Shown: positions 20,438-29,010 of the stretch, piece by piece
How positions within the stretch are numbered: the stretch's first letter is position 1
How the letters are laid out: each line of letters opens with the position of its first letter
Origin: Nitrobacter sp047149785
GTDB taxonomy: Bacteria; Pseudomonadota; Alphaproteobacteria; Rhizobiales; Xanthobacteraceae
Length of the DNA stretch: 64,000 nucleotides
Direction: 5' to 3'
Assembly: GCF_047149785.1 (NCBI RefSeq)
Contig: NZ_BAAGBE010000001.1
Coordinates: 3,348,001 to 3,412,000 of the forward strand
Translations under genes and position numbers: made by a program
The notes under the pieces: model-generated
Seen by the model: only the letters and a program-made list of their open reading frames with translations
Told to the model about the DNA's origin: nothing
Databases searched by the model: none

Positions 20438-22063
20438 ATGGAAACGTTGCTGCTTCCCTTTTCGCCGCGCTTCATCGTCCTGACGATCTGCGCGGTGGTC
20501 ACGGCGCTGCTGGTCGGCTTCGGGATCGAGGACCACGAAACTTTCAAGGTCGTGATCGTTCCGATCCTGATCTTCGGAGCGCTGACCGCGCTCGGTATCC
20601 GTGACCTTCTGCAAAAGAGCCACGCCGTCCTGCGAAATTATCCGATTTCGGCGCATATCCGTTTCCTGCTGGAGGAAATCCGTCCCGAGATGCGGCAGTA
20701 TTTCTTCGAGAGCGAAAAGGACGGCATGCCGTTCAGCCGCGACACCCGCTCCGTGGTCTACCAGCGCGCGAAGATGATGCTCGACAAGCGTCCGTTCGGC
20801 ACCCAGGAAAGGGTCTATGCCGAAGGCTACGAATGGATGCACCATTCGATAGCGCCGATGCCCCATGCGACGGAGAAATTCCGCATCACGATCGGCGGGC
20901 CGGATTGCGCGAAGCCTTATTCGGCGTCGGTTTTCAACATATCCGCGATGAGTTTCGGCGCGCTCAGCCCCAATGCGGTGCGCGCGCTCAACGCCGGCGC
21001 GAAAAAAGGTGACTTCGCCCACGACACCGGCGAGGGCGGCGTCAGTCGCTACCATCGTGAAGGCGGCGGCGACCTCATCTGGGAAGTCGGCTCCGGCTAT
21101 TTCGGCTGTCGCACCCGCGACGGCGGCTTCAATGCCCGCGAATTCGCCCGCGTCGCGGCCGACGACCAGATCAAGATGGTCGAGCTCAAGATCAGCCAGG
21201 GAGCCAAACCCGGTCATGGCGGGGTTTTGCCCGCAGCCAAGGTCTCCGCGGAGATTTCCAGCATTCGCGGCGTCGGCATGGGCGAGGACTGCATTTCGCC
21301 GTCTCGTCACAAGGCGTTCTCGACGCCGGTCGGCATGATGAAATTCATCGCCGAGATGCGCCGGCTGTCGGGGGGCAAGCCGGCCGGGTTCAAGCTCTGC
21401 ATCGGGCACAAATGGGAGTTCCTCGCCATCTGCAAGGCGATGCTGCAAACCGGAATCTATCCCGATTTCATCGTCGTCGACGGCAACGAGGGCGGCACCG
21501 GCGCCGCGCCGCTGGAGTTCATGGATCACCTCGGAATGCCGATGCGCGAGGGCGTCAACTTCGTCCACAACGCGCTGATCGGCATCAATGCGCGCGATCG
21601 CATCATGATCGGCGCGTCCGGCAAGATCGCGACGGGTTTCGACATCGCGCGCGCCATGGCGCTGGGCGCCGACTGGTGCAACTCGGCGCGCGGCTTCATG
21701 TTCGCGCTCGGCTGCATTCAGTCGCTGAACTGCCACACCGATCGCTGCCCGACCGGGATCGCCACGCAGGATCCATCGCGCAGCCGCGCGTTGGTGGTGC
21801 CGCACAAGCTCGATCGGGTCTACAATTATCATCGCGCCACGCTGCTGGCGCTGACCGAACTGATCGCGGCGGCGGGGCTGGAGCATCCGAGGGAGCTGCG
21901 CCCGGTCCACTTCTCGCAGCGCGTATCGAACACCGAGGTGGCGTCGTTCGATACGCTTTATCCGACATTGCGGCGAGGGGAACTGCTCGACGGCACCGCC
22001 GATCCGCGCTTTCGCGATGCCTGGGCGCAGGCGCAGGCGGATTCGTTCGCGCCGGCGGGTTGA
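20438..22063 (+). CDS. Stand-alone glutamate-synthase-like FMN oxidoreductase, membrane-anchored
   Basis: A 541-aa protein with two N-terminal hydrophobic helices (about residues 8-50), then the glutamate synthase FMN domain. Family features: SAMSFGALSPNAVRALNAGA, GGGDLIWEVGSGYFGCRTRDG, the GAKPGHGGVLPAAKVS loop, VDGNEGGTGAAPLEFMDH, and the iron-sulphur cysteines in GCIQSLNCHTDRCPTGIATQ. The glutaminase domain of GltB is missing and no gltD lies nearby, so it is not an ordinary glutamate synthase. ATG at 20438 removes 44 unconvincing residues. Substrate unknown. Confidence 0.88.
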   Translation: METLLLPFSPRFIVLTICAVVTALLVGFGIEDHETFKVVIVPILIFGALTALGIRDLLQKSHAVLRNYPISAHIRFLLEEIRPEMRQYFFESEKDGMPFSRDTRSVVYQRAKMMLDKRPFGTQERVYAEGYEWMHHSIAPMPHATEKFRITIGGPDCAKPYSASVFNISAMSFGALSPNAVRALNAGAKKGDFAHDTGEGGVSRYHREGGGDLIWEVGSGYFGCRTRDGGFNAREFARVAADDQIKMVELKISQGAKPGHGGVLPAAKVSAEISSIRGVGMGEDCISPSRHKAFSTPVGMMKFIAEMRRLSGGKPAGFKLCIGHKWEFLAICKAMLQTGIYPDFIVVDGNEGGTGAAPLEFMDHLGMPMREGVNFVHNALIGINARDRIMIGASGKIATGFDIARAMALGADWCNSARGFMFALGCIQSLNCHTDRCPTGIATQDPSRSRALVVPHKLDRVYNYHRATLLALTELIAAAGLEHPRELRPVHFSQRVSNTEVASFDTLYPTLRRGELLDGTADPRFRDAWAQAQADSFAPAG

Positions 22064-22085
22064 AGTCGCGGCACCTGCAAAGCAT

Positions 22086-22165
22086 CCGTCATTGCCGGAC
22101 TTGATCGGCAATCCATCTTTCCCCAGGATGATGGATGCCCGGGCCAGGCCCGGCCATGACGATGG
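22086..22165. repeat. Family C palindromic repeat between convergent genes
   Basis: Left arm CCGTCATTGCCGGACTTGAT and CGGCAATCCATC; right arm GATGGATGCCCGGGCC and GGCCATGACGATGG. It lies between the convergent flavoprotein and porin genes and could end transcription in both directions. Confidence 0.7.
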
Positions 22166-22168
22166 TCT

Positions 22169-24283
22169 TCAAAACTCCCCGTGCAGCCGTCCGGAAAACA
22201 CGTGCACCGGGCCGCGGTCGGCGTTGTAGGCAGGGTTCGCAATGAACTGATAGTCGGCGGTCAGCGTGAACCGCTTGTCCAGCGCATAGGCATAGTAGGC
22301 TTCCAGCACGCGTTCGCGGCGGTAATTGAGCTGGCCGTCGCCGACGAGGATGCCGAGGCCGCCGGCGGCGATGAAGTCGCGATGGTCCCGTGACAGCGCG
22401 TTGATCGCGCCGCCGAGGCCGATCACGTCGTCCGGCCGCCCCCAGCGCGTGCCCTTGATCGAGGCGCCGAGCGCGAGGCTGGCGTCGATGTCGGTGAAAG
22501 CCATGATCTCGGTCTTGCCGTCGTTCCAGCTCCAGCGGCCGAACAGCCCGATATCGTCGGTGACCGCCTGTTCGACGTTGAGGACGTAGCCGTACTTGAT
22601 GCGCCCTGTGCGGGTCCGTGCGATGTCGAGATCGAACGCCGGATTGTCCAGCGTGTCGCGATAGCTGCCCATGTAGGCGCTGTTGAGCCAGCCGATGGTG
22701 CGGAGCTTGCCAGGCTGGTCGAACAGGGAATAGCGCGTCTCCAGTTCCAGCAGATACTCGCCCCGCTTGAACAGGCGGGTGTCGAAGCTGTTGGAGTTCG
22801 ATTCCGAGTCCATCAGGAAATAGCCGCCGCGCAGCGCCCAGCGTTTCTGGTTCAGCTCCGCTGTCACGCCGTAGCTCAGTCCGAGCTTGTCGGCGGAATA
22901 GTCGAAGGCGCCCGGCGCCCACAGCGACCAGTTCATGAAATCCTTGCGGGTATCCTTGGCATAGGCGTTGCCGTCGAAGACGTCGGTCACCGCGAATTTA
23001 CCGACCTGCAGCGTCAGCCGCGAGATATCGGCCTTGCCGGCGATCTGCGACGGCCCGCTCGCCAGTTCTTCCTGCTCGCCGCCGAAGCCGAAGGTCTGGC
23101 GCACAAAAAGCCGTGAAGCATTGTAATGGGGATAGGGGAAGTCGGACTTCTGCGCCTCGCCGCTCGGGAAGCCTGCGACGCCGAAAGTATTGCTGAGGCC
23201 GAAACCCTGAAGCAGCTCGGGATTGTAATAGACCTCGCCGCCGTCCCACAGCCGCGCGTTCAGAAACAGGCTGTTGCTCCAGCTCGCCTGATATTGCGCG
23301 GCCGGACTCAGGCTGTTGACGCCGCTGTAGGGCGCGCGAAAGGACGGATACCCTTGCCCGAGATACGTGGTCTGGCCGTGAATCTCCCAGCGGTCGGATT
23401 CGGGATCGGTCGGCGGCTTCGCCGACGGGTCGGGGATGTCGCCAAATCCGTCGAGCTCGCGGTTGAGGCCGATGCGGACCGACTGGAAGTCCATGGCCGC
23501 GGCATATTGCGCGCCCGAGGGAAACCGGAGGTTGGTCTTGTCGAAGCGGTAGGAGAGATATTCGAGCCGCGCGCTCCAGTGCGGTGCAAAGGCATAGTCC
23601 AGTCCGCCGCCGGCGACCCAGCCGAGCCGGGCGTCCAGCAATTTCTCCTGATCGCCCGGCGGCAGATTGTTCAGATAGCGTTCGCCGGCAACGGCGAGAC
23701 CGCCGGTGGCATAAGCGAGCCACGGGCCCGTTGCATAGCCGACCCGTCCGCGCGCCGTTCCGATGAAGTCCCATTGATGCGTGACCTCGGAGCGAGGGGT
23801 CGCGAGCGTTGAGACGATCGAATTGGACTCTATGTAGCTTGGAAATGAGACGTCGGTTTCGAGGCCGAGCAATAGACCCGAGGAAAGCCGAAAATTGTAG
23901 CCGGCCTGGAGCCCGCCGATGGAGCCGCCGAAATCATTACGGCCGGAGGTCGGCGCGGGGTCGGTGAGCGACGCCGTCGACCGGCCGCCGCCGAACCCGG
24001 CATGGGTGCCGATATAGAGGCCGGTCCAGTCGAACGCCGTCAGGGGATGAGCCGCCTTGACCGCAGGCCGGTCCGCCGCGCGCGCGAACTCTTTCTGCGC
24101 CAGCAGGCTCACCGCTAGGCCGGCGAGGAAGCATGTCACGGGACGCGACACCTGCACCAGGCCGAATTGACCAGACCTGTTCAATCGGACCGCTGTCACA
24201 TGTTTCCCCTGGGGGAAGCCAGCACTGTTTCCATTTGGATTTTGCTGAATGCCGCCGTCATTGATCCCACGGATTCCACGCAT
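22169..24283 (-). CDS. Fused outer-membrane protein: Omp31-like barrel plus OprB porin
   Basis: A 704-residue frame; the real protein is probably about 660 aa. Residues about 45-70 look like a signal peptide (FLAGLAVSLLAQKEFARAAD). Residues about 80-285 form an Omp25/Omp31-type 8-strand barrel, from FDWTGLYIGTHAGFGGG to FQSVRIGLNREL. Residues about 305-704 form an OprB carbohydrate-selective porin (WEIHGQTTYLGQGYPSFRAP, then TLQVGKFAVTDVFDGNAYAKD, ending SGRLHGEF). Each half is normally a separate protein. A perfect dyad lies at the 5' edge of the open frame, so the true start is probably a GTG or ATG further in, near residue 29-45. Confidence 0.85.
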   Translation of the reverse strand: MRGIRGINDGGIQQNPNGNSAGFPQGKHVTAVRLNRSGQFGLVQVSRPVTCFLAGLAVSLLAQKEFARAADRPAVKAAHPLTAFDWTGLYIGTHAGFGGGRSTASLTDPAPTSGRNDFGGSIGGLQAGYNFRLSSGLLLGLETDVSFPSYIESNSIVSTLATPRSEVTHQWDFIGTARGRVGYATGPWLAYATGGLAVAGERYLNNLPPGDQEKLLDARLGWVAGGGLDYAFAPHWSARLEYLSYRFDKTNLRFPSGAQYAAAMDFQSVRIGLNRELDGFGDIPDPSAKPPTDPESDRWEIHGQTTYLGQGYPSFRAPYSGVNSLSPAAQYQASWSNSLFLNARLWDGGEVYYNPELLQGFGLSNTFGVAGFPSGEAQKSDFPYPHYNASRLFVRQTFGFGGEQEELASGPSQIAGKADISRLTLQVGKFAVTDVFDGNAYAKDTRKDFMNWSLWAPGAFDYSADKLGLSYGVTAELNQKRWALRGGYFLMDSESNSNSFDTRLFKRGEYLLELETRYSLFDQPGKLRTIGWLNSAYMGSYRDTLDNPAFDLDIARTRTGRIKYGYVLNVEQAVTDDIGLFGRWSWNDGKTEIMAFTDIDASLALGASIKGTRWGRPDDVIGLGGAINALSRDHRDFIAAGGLGILVGDGQLNYRRERVLEAYYAYALDKRFTLTADYQFIANPAYNADRGPVHVFSGRLHGEF

Positions 24284-24284
24284 T

Positions 24285-24305
24285 TATTGCAACTGATTTG
24301 CAATA
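24285..24305 (-). promoter_or_regulatory. Operator-like dyad upstream of the Omp31-OprB gene
   Basis: Perfect inverted repeat TATTGCAA-N5-TTGCAATA in an AT-rich island. On the minus strand it lies between a TTGCTA box and a TAAATG box 17 bp apart, where a repressor would block polymerase. TTGCAA-type dyads resemble sites of Fur-superfamily metalloregulators (Mur/Fur) in alphaproteobacteria; that assignment is an inference. Confidence 0.5.
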
Positions 24306-24396
24306 GCAAGTAATTATTGAAGCGATCCGCGAGGTGATACGTCCTCACCGAATCCCATTTGAGCATGACGAAGGTACGACAGGATGTGCCGGCCGT

Positions 24397-25224
24397 TCAG
24401 CCCCGATCGCGCGGGCCGTCCGCCAGCACCGCCGGATCGAACCTTGCCATATCGGCCAGTAATTCGCAGAACGCGCGCGCGCCGTGCTCGATCAGTCGCT
24501 CGCCTTTTTCCGCGGACGCCTGCGTCGCATCGCCTACCGCGCCGCTCGGGTGAAGGTCCTGCGCCTGCCAGGCAAATGGCGCCGGCCGTTGCGTGCCGAG
24601 CCGGCGATAGGTCTTTTCGATCGCGATGCTCGCAGGCCGGAAGTTTGCGATCCTGTCGCGGCGCACCTGTTCCGGGTAGCGCGCCAGCATGATCGAGGTT
24701 TCAACCGCGCCGCCATGGATGCCGTGACGCAATTCCTCCGCATCGAACAGTCCGTCCGGCACGCCGAAACGCGACCAAGCGGTGGTGACCGCAAGCATCC
24801 GATACCGCGCGCGCAGATCCTGCGCCACCATCGTCATTGCGGCGCTGTTGCCGCCGTGACTGGACACCATCACGATTTTTCGAAACCCGCGCCGCGCCAC
24901 CTCTTCGCCCAGCGCCGTCCAGGCCTTCAGCGCCGCCTCGTTGGTCAATGTCTGCGTGCCCGGAAAATCGGTGTGCTCGGTGGAAATGCCGATCCGTTGC
25001 ACCGGCAGAACGGTCGCGGGTATGTCCTGCGGCAGCAGCTCGCGAAGGCGCGCGAGATAGGCTTCCGCGATCAGCACGTCGGTCGAAAGCGGCAGATGCG
25101 GACCGTGCTGCTCGGTCGCCGCCAGCGGCAGCACCGCGATCCAGTTCGCGGCCGCGCCGGGCGGCGCGTCGGGCCAGCGGATGGCGGCCCAGTCGAACGG
25201 GGGTGTTCCGGTCATATCGCGCAA
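24397..25224 (-). CDS. Creatininase-family amidohydrolase
   Basis: A 275-aa metal-dependent hydrolase. The creatininase metal ligands are all present: ATEQHGPHLPLSTD (Glu, His, Asp), VSSHGGNSAA (His), and HGIHGGAVETS (His, Glu). Characterised members act on creatinine, on formamide-type pathway intermediates, or trim mycofactocin. The ATG at 25215 (MTGTPPFDW) is an equally likely start. It is divergent from the ABC importer operon with about 120 bp between them, so its substrate may relate to what the importer brings in. Confidence 0.88.
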   Translation of the reverse strand: MRDMTGTPPFDWAAIRWPDAPPGAAANWIAVLPLAATEQHGPHLPLSTDVLIAEAYLARLRELLPQDIPATVLPVQRIGISTEHTDFPGTQTLTNEAALKAWTALGEEVARRGFRKIVMVSSHGGNSAAMTMVAQDLRARYRMLAVTTAWSRFGVPDGLFDAEELRHGIHGGAVETSIMLARYPEQVRRDRIANFRPASIAIEKTYRRLGTQRPAPFAWQAQDLHPSGAVGDATQASAEKGERLIEHGARAFCELLADMARFDPAVLADGPRDRG

Positions 25225-25346
25225 CGTTTCATCGAGCCGAAATGCGGGTTATAGCGTTTTCGAGCCGGGCATGTCCTCCGGCCGCCGGGATTCGCGCCGG
25301 TCCGGGTCGCCTCCTGATCATGAGCCAGAACCATCGAGAGAGTCCA

Positions 25347-26387
25347 ATGATGCGTGTTGTCCTTCTGCTGCGAACGTTAACGGCCGGACTGGTGCTGGCG
25401 CTCGGCCTCACCGCGGGCGCGGCGGCCTCGCCGGTGCTGGACAAGGTTTCCTTCGGCACCAACTGGGTGGCCGAGGGCGAGCACGGCGGCTTCTTTCAGG
25501 CGCTGGCCGACGGCACCTACAAGAAATACGGTCTCGACGTCACCATCGTGCCGGGCGGCCCAAACGTGAACAACCGGGTTTTGCTGATCTCCGGCAAGCT
25601 CGATTTCTTCATGACGGCGAACACGCTGCAATCGTTCGATGCGGTTGCCAACAACGTACCGGTCGTCGCGGTCGCCGCCATGTTCCAGAAGGATCCGCAG
25701 GTTTTTCTCGCGCATCCCGAATCGAAGGTGACGAAAATCGAGGACCTGAAGCCGCTCACTTTGTTCGTGTCCAAGGAAGGCATCGCGAGCTACTTCCAGT
25801 GGCTCAAGTCGGAGTACGGATTCAGCGGGGCGAAGGTCAAACCCTATACCTTCAACGCGCAGCCCTTTCTCGCCGACAAGAACAGCGCGATGCAGGGCTA
25901 CGTCACCTCGGAACCGTTCGCGGTGGAGAAGCGGGCCGGTTTCAAGCCGACCGTAATTCTGCTCGCCGACGCCGGGTTCAACCCGTATTCGACCCTGATC
26001 GAAACCCGCCGTGATTTGGTCGAGCACAAGCAGGACCTCGTGCAGCGCTTCGTCGACGCCTCGATCGTCGGCTGGTATACATACCTGTACGGCGACAACA
26101 CGGCCGGCAATGCCATGATCAAGAAGCTCAATCCCGAAATGACCGACGATCTCCTGGCCTATTCGGTGGCGAAGATGAAGGAGTATGGCATCGTCGATTC
26201 CGGCGATTCCTTGCGCGACGGCATCGGCGCCATGAGCGATGCGCGCTATGCGAGCTTCTTCGACAAGATGGTGCGGGCAGGCGTTGTGCGCCGGGACATC
26301 GATTTCCGCAAAGCCTACACGCTGCAGTTTGTCAACAAGGGCGTCGGCCTCGACTTGAAACCCGAGGACTTGCAGATCAAGAAATAG
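25347..26387 (+). CDS. ABC importer substrate-binding protein, NMT1/THI5-like
   Basis: A 346-aa periplasmic binding protein with a signal peptide (LVLALGLTAGAAA/SPVLDK). The NMT1 fold is shown by FGTNWVAEGEHGGFFQALAD, GPNVNNRVLLISGKLDFFM and the YVTSEPFAVEKRAG hinge. Family members carry sulphonates, thiamin precursors, pyrimidines, riboflavin and other compounds, and the ligand cannot be told here. The frame is open from 24837 through the creatininase gene, but ATG 25347 (MMRVVLLL) begins the signal peptide. The ATPase gene follows within 12 bp. Confidence 0.9.
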   Translation: MMRVVLLLRTLTAGLVLALGLTAGAAASPVLDKVSFGTNWVAEGEHGGFFQALADGTYKKYGLDVTIVPGGPNVNNRVLLISGKLDFFMTANTLQSFDAVANNVPVVAVAAMFQKDPQVFLAHPESKVTKIEDLKPLTLFVSKEGIASYFQWLKSEYGFSGAKVKPYTFNAQPFLADKNSAMQGYVTSEPFAVEKRAGFKPTVILLADAGFNPYSTLIETRRDLVEHKQDLVQRFVDASIVGWYTYLYGDNTAGNAMIKKLNPEMTDDLLAYSVAKMKEYGIVDSGDSLRDGIGAMSDARYASFFDKMVRAGVVRRDIDFRKAYTLQFVNKGVGLDLKPEDLQIKK

Positions 26388-26398
26388 ATCGGGTGCCG

Positions 26399-27193
26399 AT
26401 GACAGAATTCGCTTCAGCGCTGTCCGAAGCCGGCACGGATCCGCGCGCGGGTGACGCCGTGAGGCTGAGGGACGTCACAAAACGCTACGACGGCGGCGTG
26501 GCGGCGCTGGGACCACTCGATTTCAATGTGCGCAAAGGCGATTTCGTGTCGCTGCTCGGGCCGTCCGGCTGCGGGAAATCGACCGTGCTGCGGATCATCG
26601 CCGGCTTGAGCGCGCCGACCTCCGGCACGGTTCATGTTGCCGGCGGCGGCCGCTCCATCGGCTTCGTGTTTCAGGAGCCGACGCTGATGCCGTGGGCGAG
26701 CGTGCGCGACAACGTGGCGCTGCCGCTGAAACTTGCGCGCCGTTCACGCTCGGACATCGAGGGACATGTCCGGCCCGCGCTGGCGCGGGTCGGGTTGACT
26801 GAATTCGTGGCCGCCTATCCGCGCGAACTGTCCGGCGGCATGAGGATGCGGGTGTCGCTGGCGCGCGCGCTCGTCACCGACCCGGATATTCTTTTGATGG
26901 ACGAGCCGTTCGCGGCGCTCGACGAGATCACCCGCTTCCGCCTCAACAACGACCTGCTGGCGCTGTGGCGCGACTTGCGCAAGACCGTCATCTTCGTCAC
27001 CCATTCGGTGTTCGAGTCGGTCTATCTCTCGCGCCGCGTCGTGGTGATGACGCCGCGACCCGGCCGCATCAGCGCCGAGCACCGCATCGTCACGGCCGAG
27101 CCGCGGGACGAGGATTTCAGGACCTCGGCGGAATACGCCGCCTATTGCCGCGAGGTGTCGGCCGCGCTGTCGCGGGCGGCGGCACGCCCATGA
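26399..27193 (+). CDS. ABC importer ATP-binding protein (nitrate/sulphonate/taurine type)
   Basis: A 264-aa ATPase with Walker A GPSGCGKSTVLRIIAG, Q-loop FVFQEPTLMPWASV (the TauB/SsuB form), signature LSGGMRMRVSLARAL, Walker B ILLMDEPFAALDE and H-loop VTHSVFES. A GTG two codons upstream (26393) is possible; ATG 26399 is preferred. Its stop overlaps the permease start as ATGA. Confidence 0.93.
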   Translation: MTEFASALSEAGTDPRAGDAVRLRDVTKRYDGGVAALGPLDFNVRKGDFVSLLGPSGCGKSTVLRIIAGLSAPTSGTVHVAGGGRSIGFVFQEPTLMPWASVRDNVALPLKLARRSRSDIEGHVRPALARVGLTEFVAAYPRELSGGMRMRVSLARALVTDPDILLMDEPFAALDEITRFRLNNDLLALWRDLRKTVIFVTHSVFESVYLSRRVVVMTPRPGRISAEHRIVTAEPRDEDFRTSAEYAAYCREVSAALSRAAARP

Positions 27194-28026
27194 CCGTCTC
27201 CGCTTCGTCATCGCCAGCCGGCAGCGAGGCATCTGAGCGCGACCGGGGCGCGCCGGTCGCGCGCGTGCTGTTGCCGGTCGCGGTGCTGGGAGCCGGCGTA
27301 CTGGCGTGGCATATCGTCGTGCAGGTCTACGCCATTCCGCCTTATGTGTTGCCGGGTCCCATGCTGGTGGCGACGACGCTGGTGCGGGACTGGCCGATCC
27401 TGTGGCAATCGCTGCTGACGACCCTGCTGACCACCGCGGAAGGTTTTGCCGCGGCAGTGGTGGGCGGCATCGCGCTGGCGCTGTTGTTCAACCAGTCGAA
27501 ATGGCTGGAGCATGCGCTCCTGCCCTATGCGATCATCCTGCAGGTCACGCCGGTGATCGCGATCGCGCCGCTGCTTCTGATCTACCTGCCGCAGCAGACC
27601 GCGGTCGTCGTCTGCGCCTGGATCGTCGCGTTCTTTCCGGTGCTGTCGAACACCACGCTGGGCCTCAATTCGGTGGACCGCAATCTGGAGGGGATGTTTC
27701 GTCTCTACGGCGCATCGCGGCTGCAGACGCTGCGCTACCTGAAGCTGCCGGCGGCGCTGCCCTACATTCTCGGCGGATTGCGTATCGCCGGAGGCTTGTC
27801 GCTGATTGGCGCGGTGGTCGCGGAAATCGCGGCGGGTTCGGCCGGCGCGGGTTCGGGTCTCGCCTACAGGATCGCGGAATCCGGCTACCGGCTCAACATT
27901 CCGCGCATGTTCGCGGCGTTGTTGTTGCTCTCGGTTGCGGGCATTGTCATTTATATGTGCCTTGCGGCGGTGTCGTATCTGATGTTGCGACGCTGGCACG
28001 AAAGCGCGCTCGGGAGGGAGAATTGA
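27190..28026 (+). CDS. ABC importer permease (TauC/SsuC type)
   Basis: A 278-aa inner-membrane protein with six helices. The BPD-type coupling loop is YGASRLQTLRYLKLPAALPY, in place of the EAA motif. The frame begins upstream inside the ATPase gene; the ATG at 27190 overlaps the ATPase stop (27191-27193) and gives the family length. Its stop overlaps the dehydrogenase ATG by one base, so the genes are tightly coupled. Confidence 0.93.
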   Translation: MTVSASSSPAGSEASERDRGAPVARVLLPVAVLGAGVLAWHIVVQVYAIPPYVLPGPMLVATTLVRDWPILWQSLLTTLLTTAEGFAAAVVGGIALALLFNQSKWLEHALLPYAIILQVTPVIAIAPLLLIYLPQQTAVVVCAWIVAFFPVLSNTTLGLNSVDRNLEGMFRLYGASRLQTLRYLKLPAALPYILGGLRIAGGLSLIGAVVAEIAAGSAGAGSGLAYRIAESGYRLNIPRMFAALLLLSVAGIVIYMCLAAVSYLMLRRWHESALGREN

Positions 28027-29009
28027 TGACCGCGAACGGGCCGCCGGAAAAGATCGACCTGCTGATTTACGGGCCGCGCAAGCCGACCATCGACAACGGC
28101 TTTGACGAAGGGTTCGTGCTGCATCATTGCGAACAACACGCCGATCTGGACCGGCTTGCGCCTGCCGTCGCCGGGAAAATCCGGGGCATGGCCGTCACCG
28201 GTCTGGTTCCTTGCGGCAGCGCGGTGCAGGCGCGCTTTCCCGAACTCGAAATCATATCGACCTTCGGCGTCGGCTACGACCATGTCGATACGGGTTACGC
28301 GCGCGACCACGACATCGTCGTCACCAACACGCCGGACGTCCTGACCGAGGAGGTCGCGGACGTCGCGCTCGGCCTTCTGATCGCGACGCTACGCGATTTC
28401 GTCAGGGCGGATCGCCATGTGCGGGAGGGATCGTGGGCGACGCGGAATTTTCCCTTGAGCGCCGGCTCGCTGCGCGACCGCACGGTCGGCATGGTCGGCA
28501 TGGGCCGGATCGGTCAGGCGATCGCCCGCCGGCTCGCTGCGTCGCGGGTGCCGGTTGTCTACCACTCGCGCCGTGCGGCCGCGGGCGTGTCCCATCGGCA
28601 CTATCCGAACCTGATCGAGATGGCGAAGGAGGTGGACACGCTGATCGTCATCACGCCGGGAGGGGCATCGACCGAGAAGCTGATCAATGCCGATGTGCTG
28701 GCAGCGCTCGGGCCGCGCGGCGTCGTCGTCAACCTGGCGCGCGGCTCCGTCGTTGACGAACCGGCGCTGATCCATGCGCTGAGATCCGGTGTTATCCTGG
28801 CGGCGGGTCTCGACGTGTTCGCCCATGAGCCGCACGTTCCGGAGGAGTTGCGCGCGCTACCCAACGTGGTGCTGTTGCCGCACATCGGTTCGGCGTCGGT
28901 GGTGACGCGCAATGCGATGGATCAACTTGTCGTCGACAACGTCACGGCCTGGTTCGCCGGTAAGCCGCCGCTGACGCCGGTTCCGGAAACGCTGGTGGAG
29001 GGACGCTAG
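28026..29009 (+). CDS. D-2-hydroxyacid dehydrogenase (NAD(P)H-dependent, GRHPR-like)
   Basis: A 327-aa enzyme that reduces 2-oxoacids such as glyoxylate or hydroxypyruvate, or runs in reverse. The Rossmann motif is VGMVGMGRIGQAIARRLAAS (about residues 154-173), followed by the NLARGSVVDEPAL arginine loop. The glutamate (GLDVFAHEPHVP) and histidine (LLPHIGSAS) of the catalytic set are present. ATG 28026 overlaps the permease stop as TGATG. Coupling to the importer suggests that the imported compound yields, or is, a 2-oxo or 2-hydroxy acid; this is inference. Confidence 0.92.
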   Translation: MTANGPPEKIDLLIYGPRKPTIDNGFDEGFVLHHCEQHADLDRLAPAVAGKIRGMAVTGLVPCGSAVQARFPELEIISTFGVGYDHVDTGYARDHDIVVTNTPDVLTEEVADVALGLLIATLRDFVRADRHVREGSWATRNFPLSAGSLRDRTVGMVGMGRIGQAIARRLAASRVPVVYHSRRAAAGVSHRHYPNLIEMAKEVDTLIVITPGGASTEKLINADVLAALGPRGVVVNLARGSVVDEPALIHALRSGVILAAGLDVFAHEPHVPEELRALPNVVLLPHIGSASVVTRNAMDQLVVDNVTAWFAGKPPLTPVPETLVEGR

Positions 29010-29010
29010 C

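Noticed and set aside
19943..22111. A 722-codon open frame on the minus strand
   Set aside because: It is antisense to the glutamate-synthase-like gene, is Arg/His/Asp-rich like other shadow frames in GC-rich DNA, and has no family sequence. Only its last 52 codons (19943-20101) look like a gene.
25225..25346. A thiamin (TPP) riboswitch before the NMT1/THI5-like gene
   Set aside because: The conserved CUGAGA and related helices of a TPP riboswitch are not present; the spacer instead holds a family A fragment.
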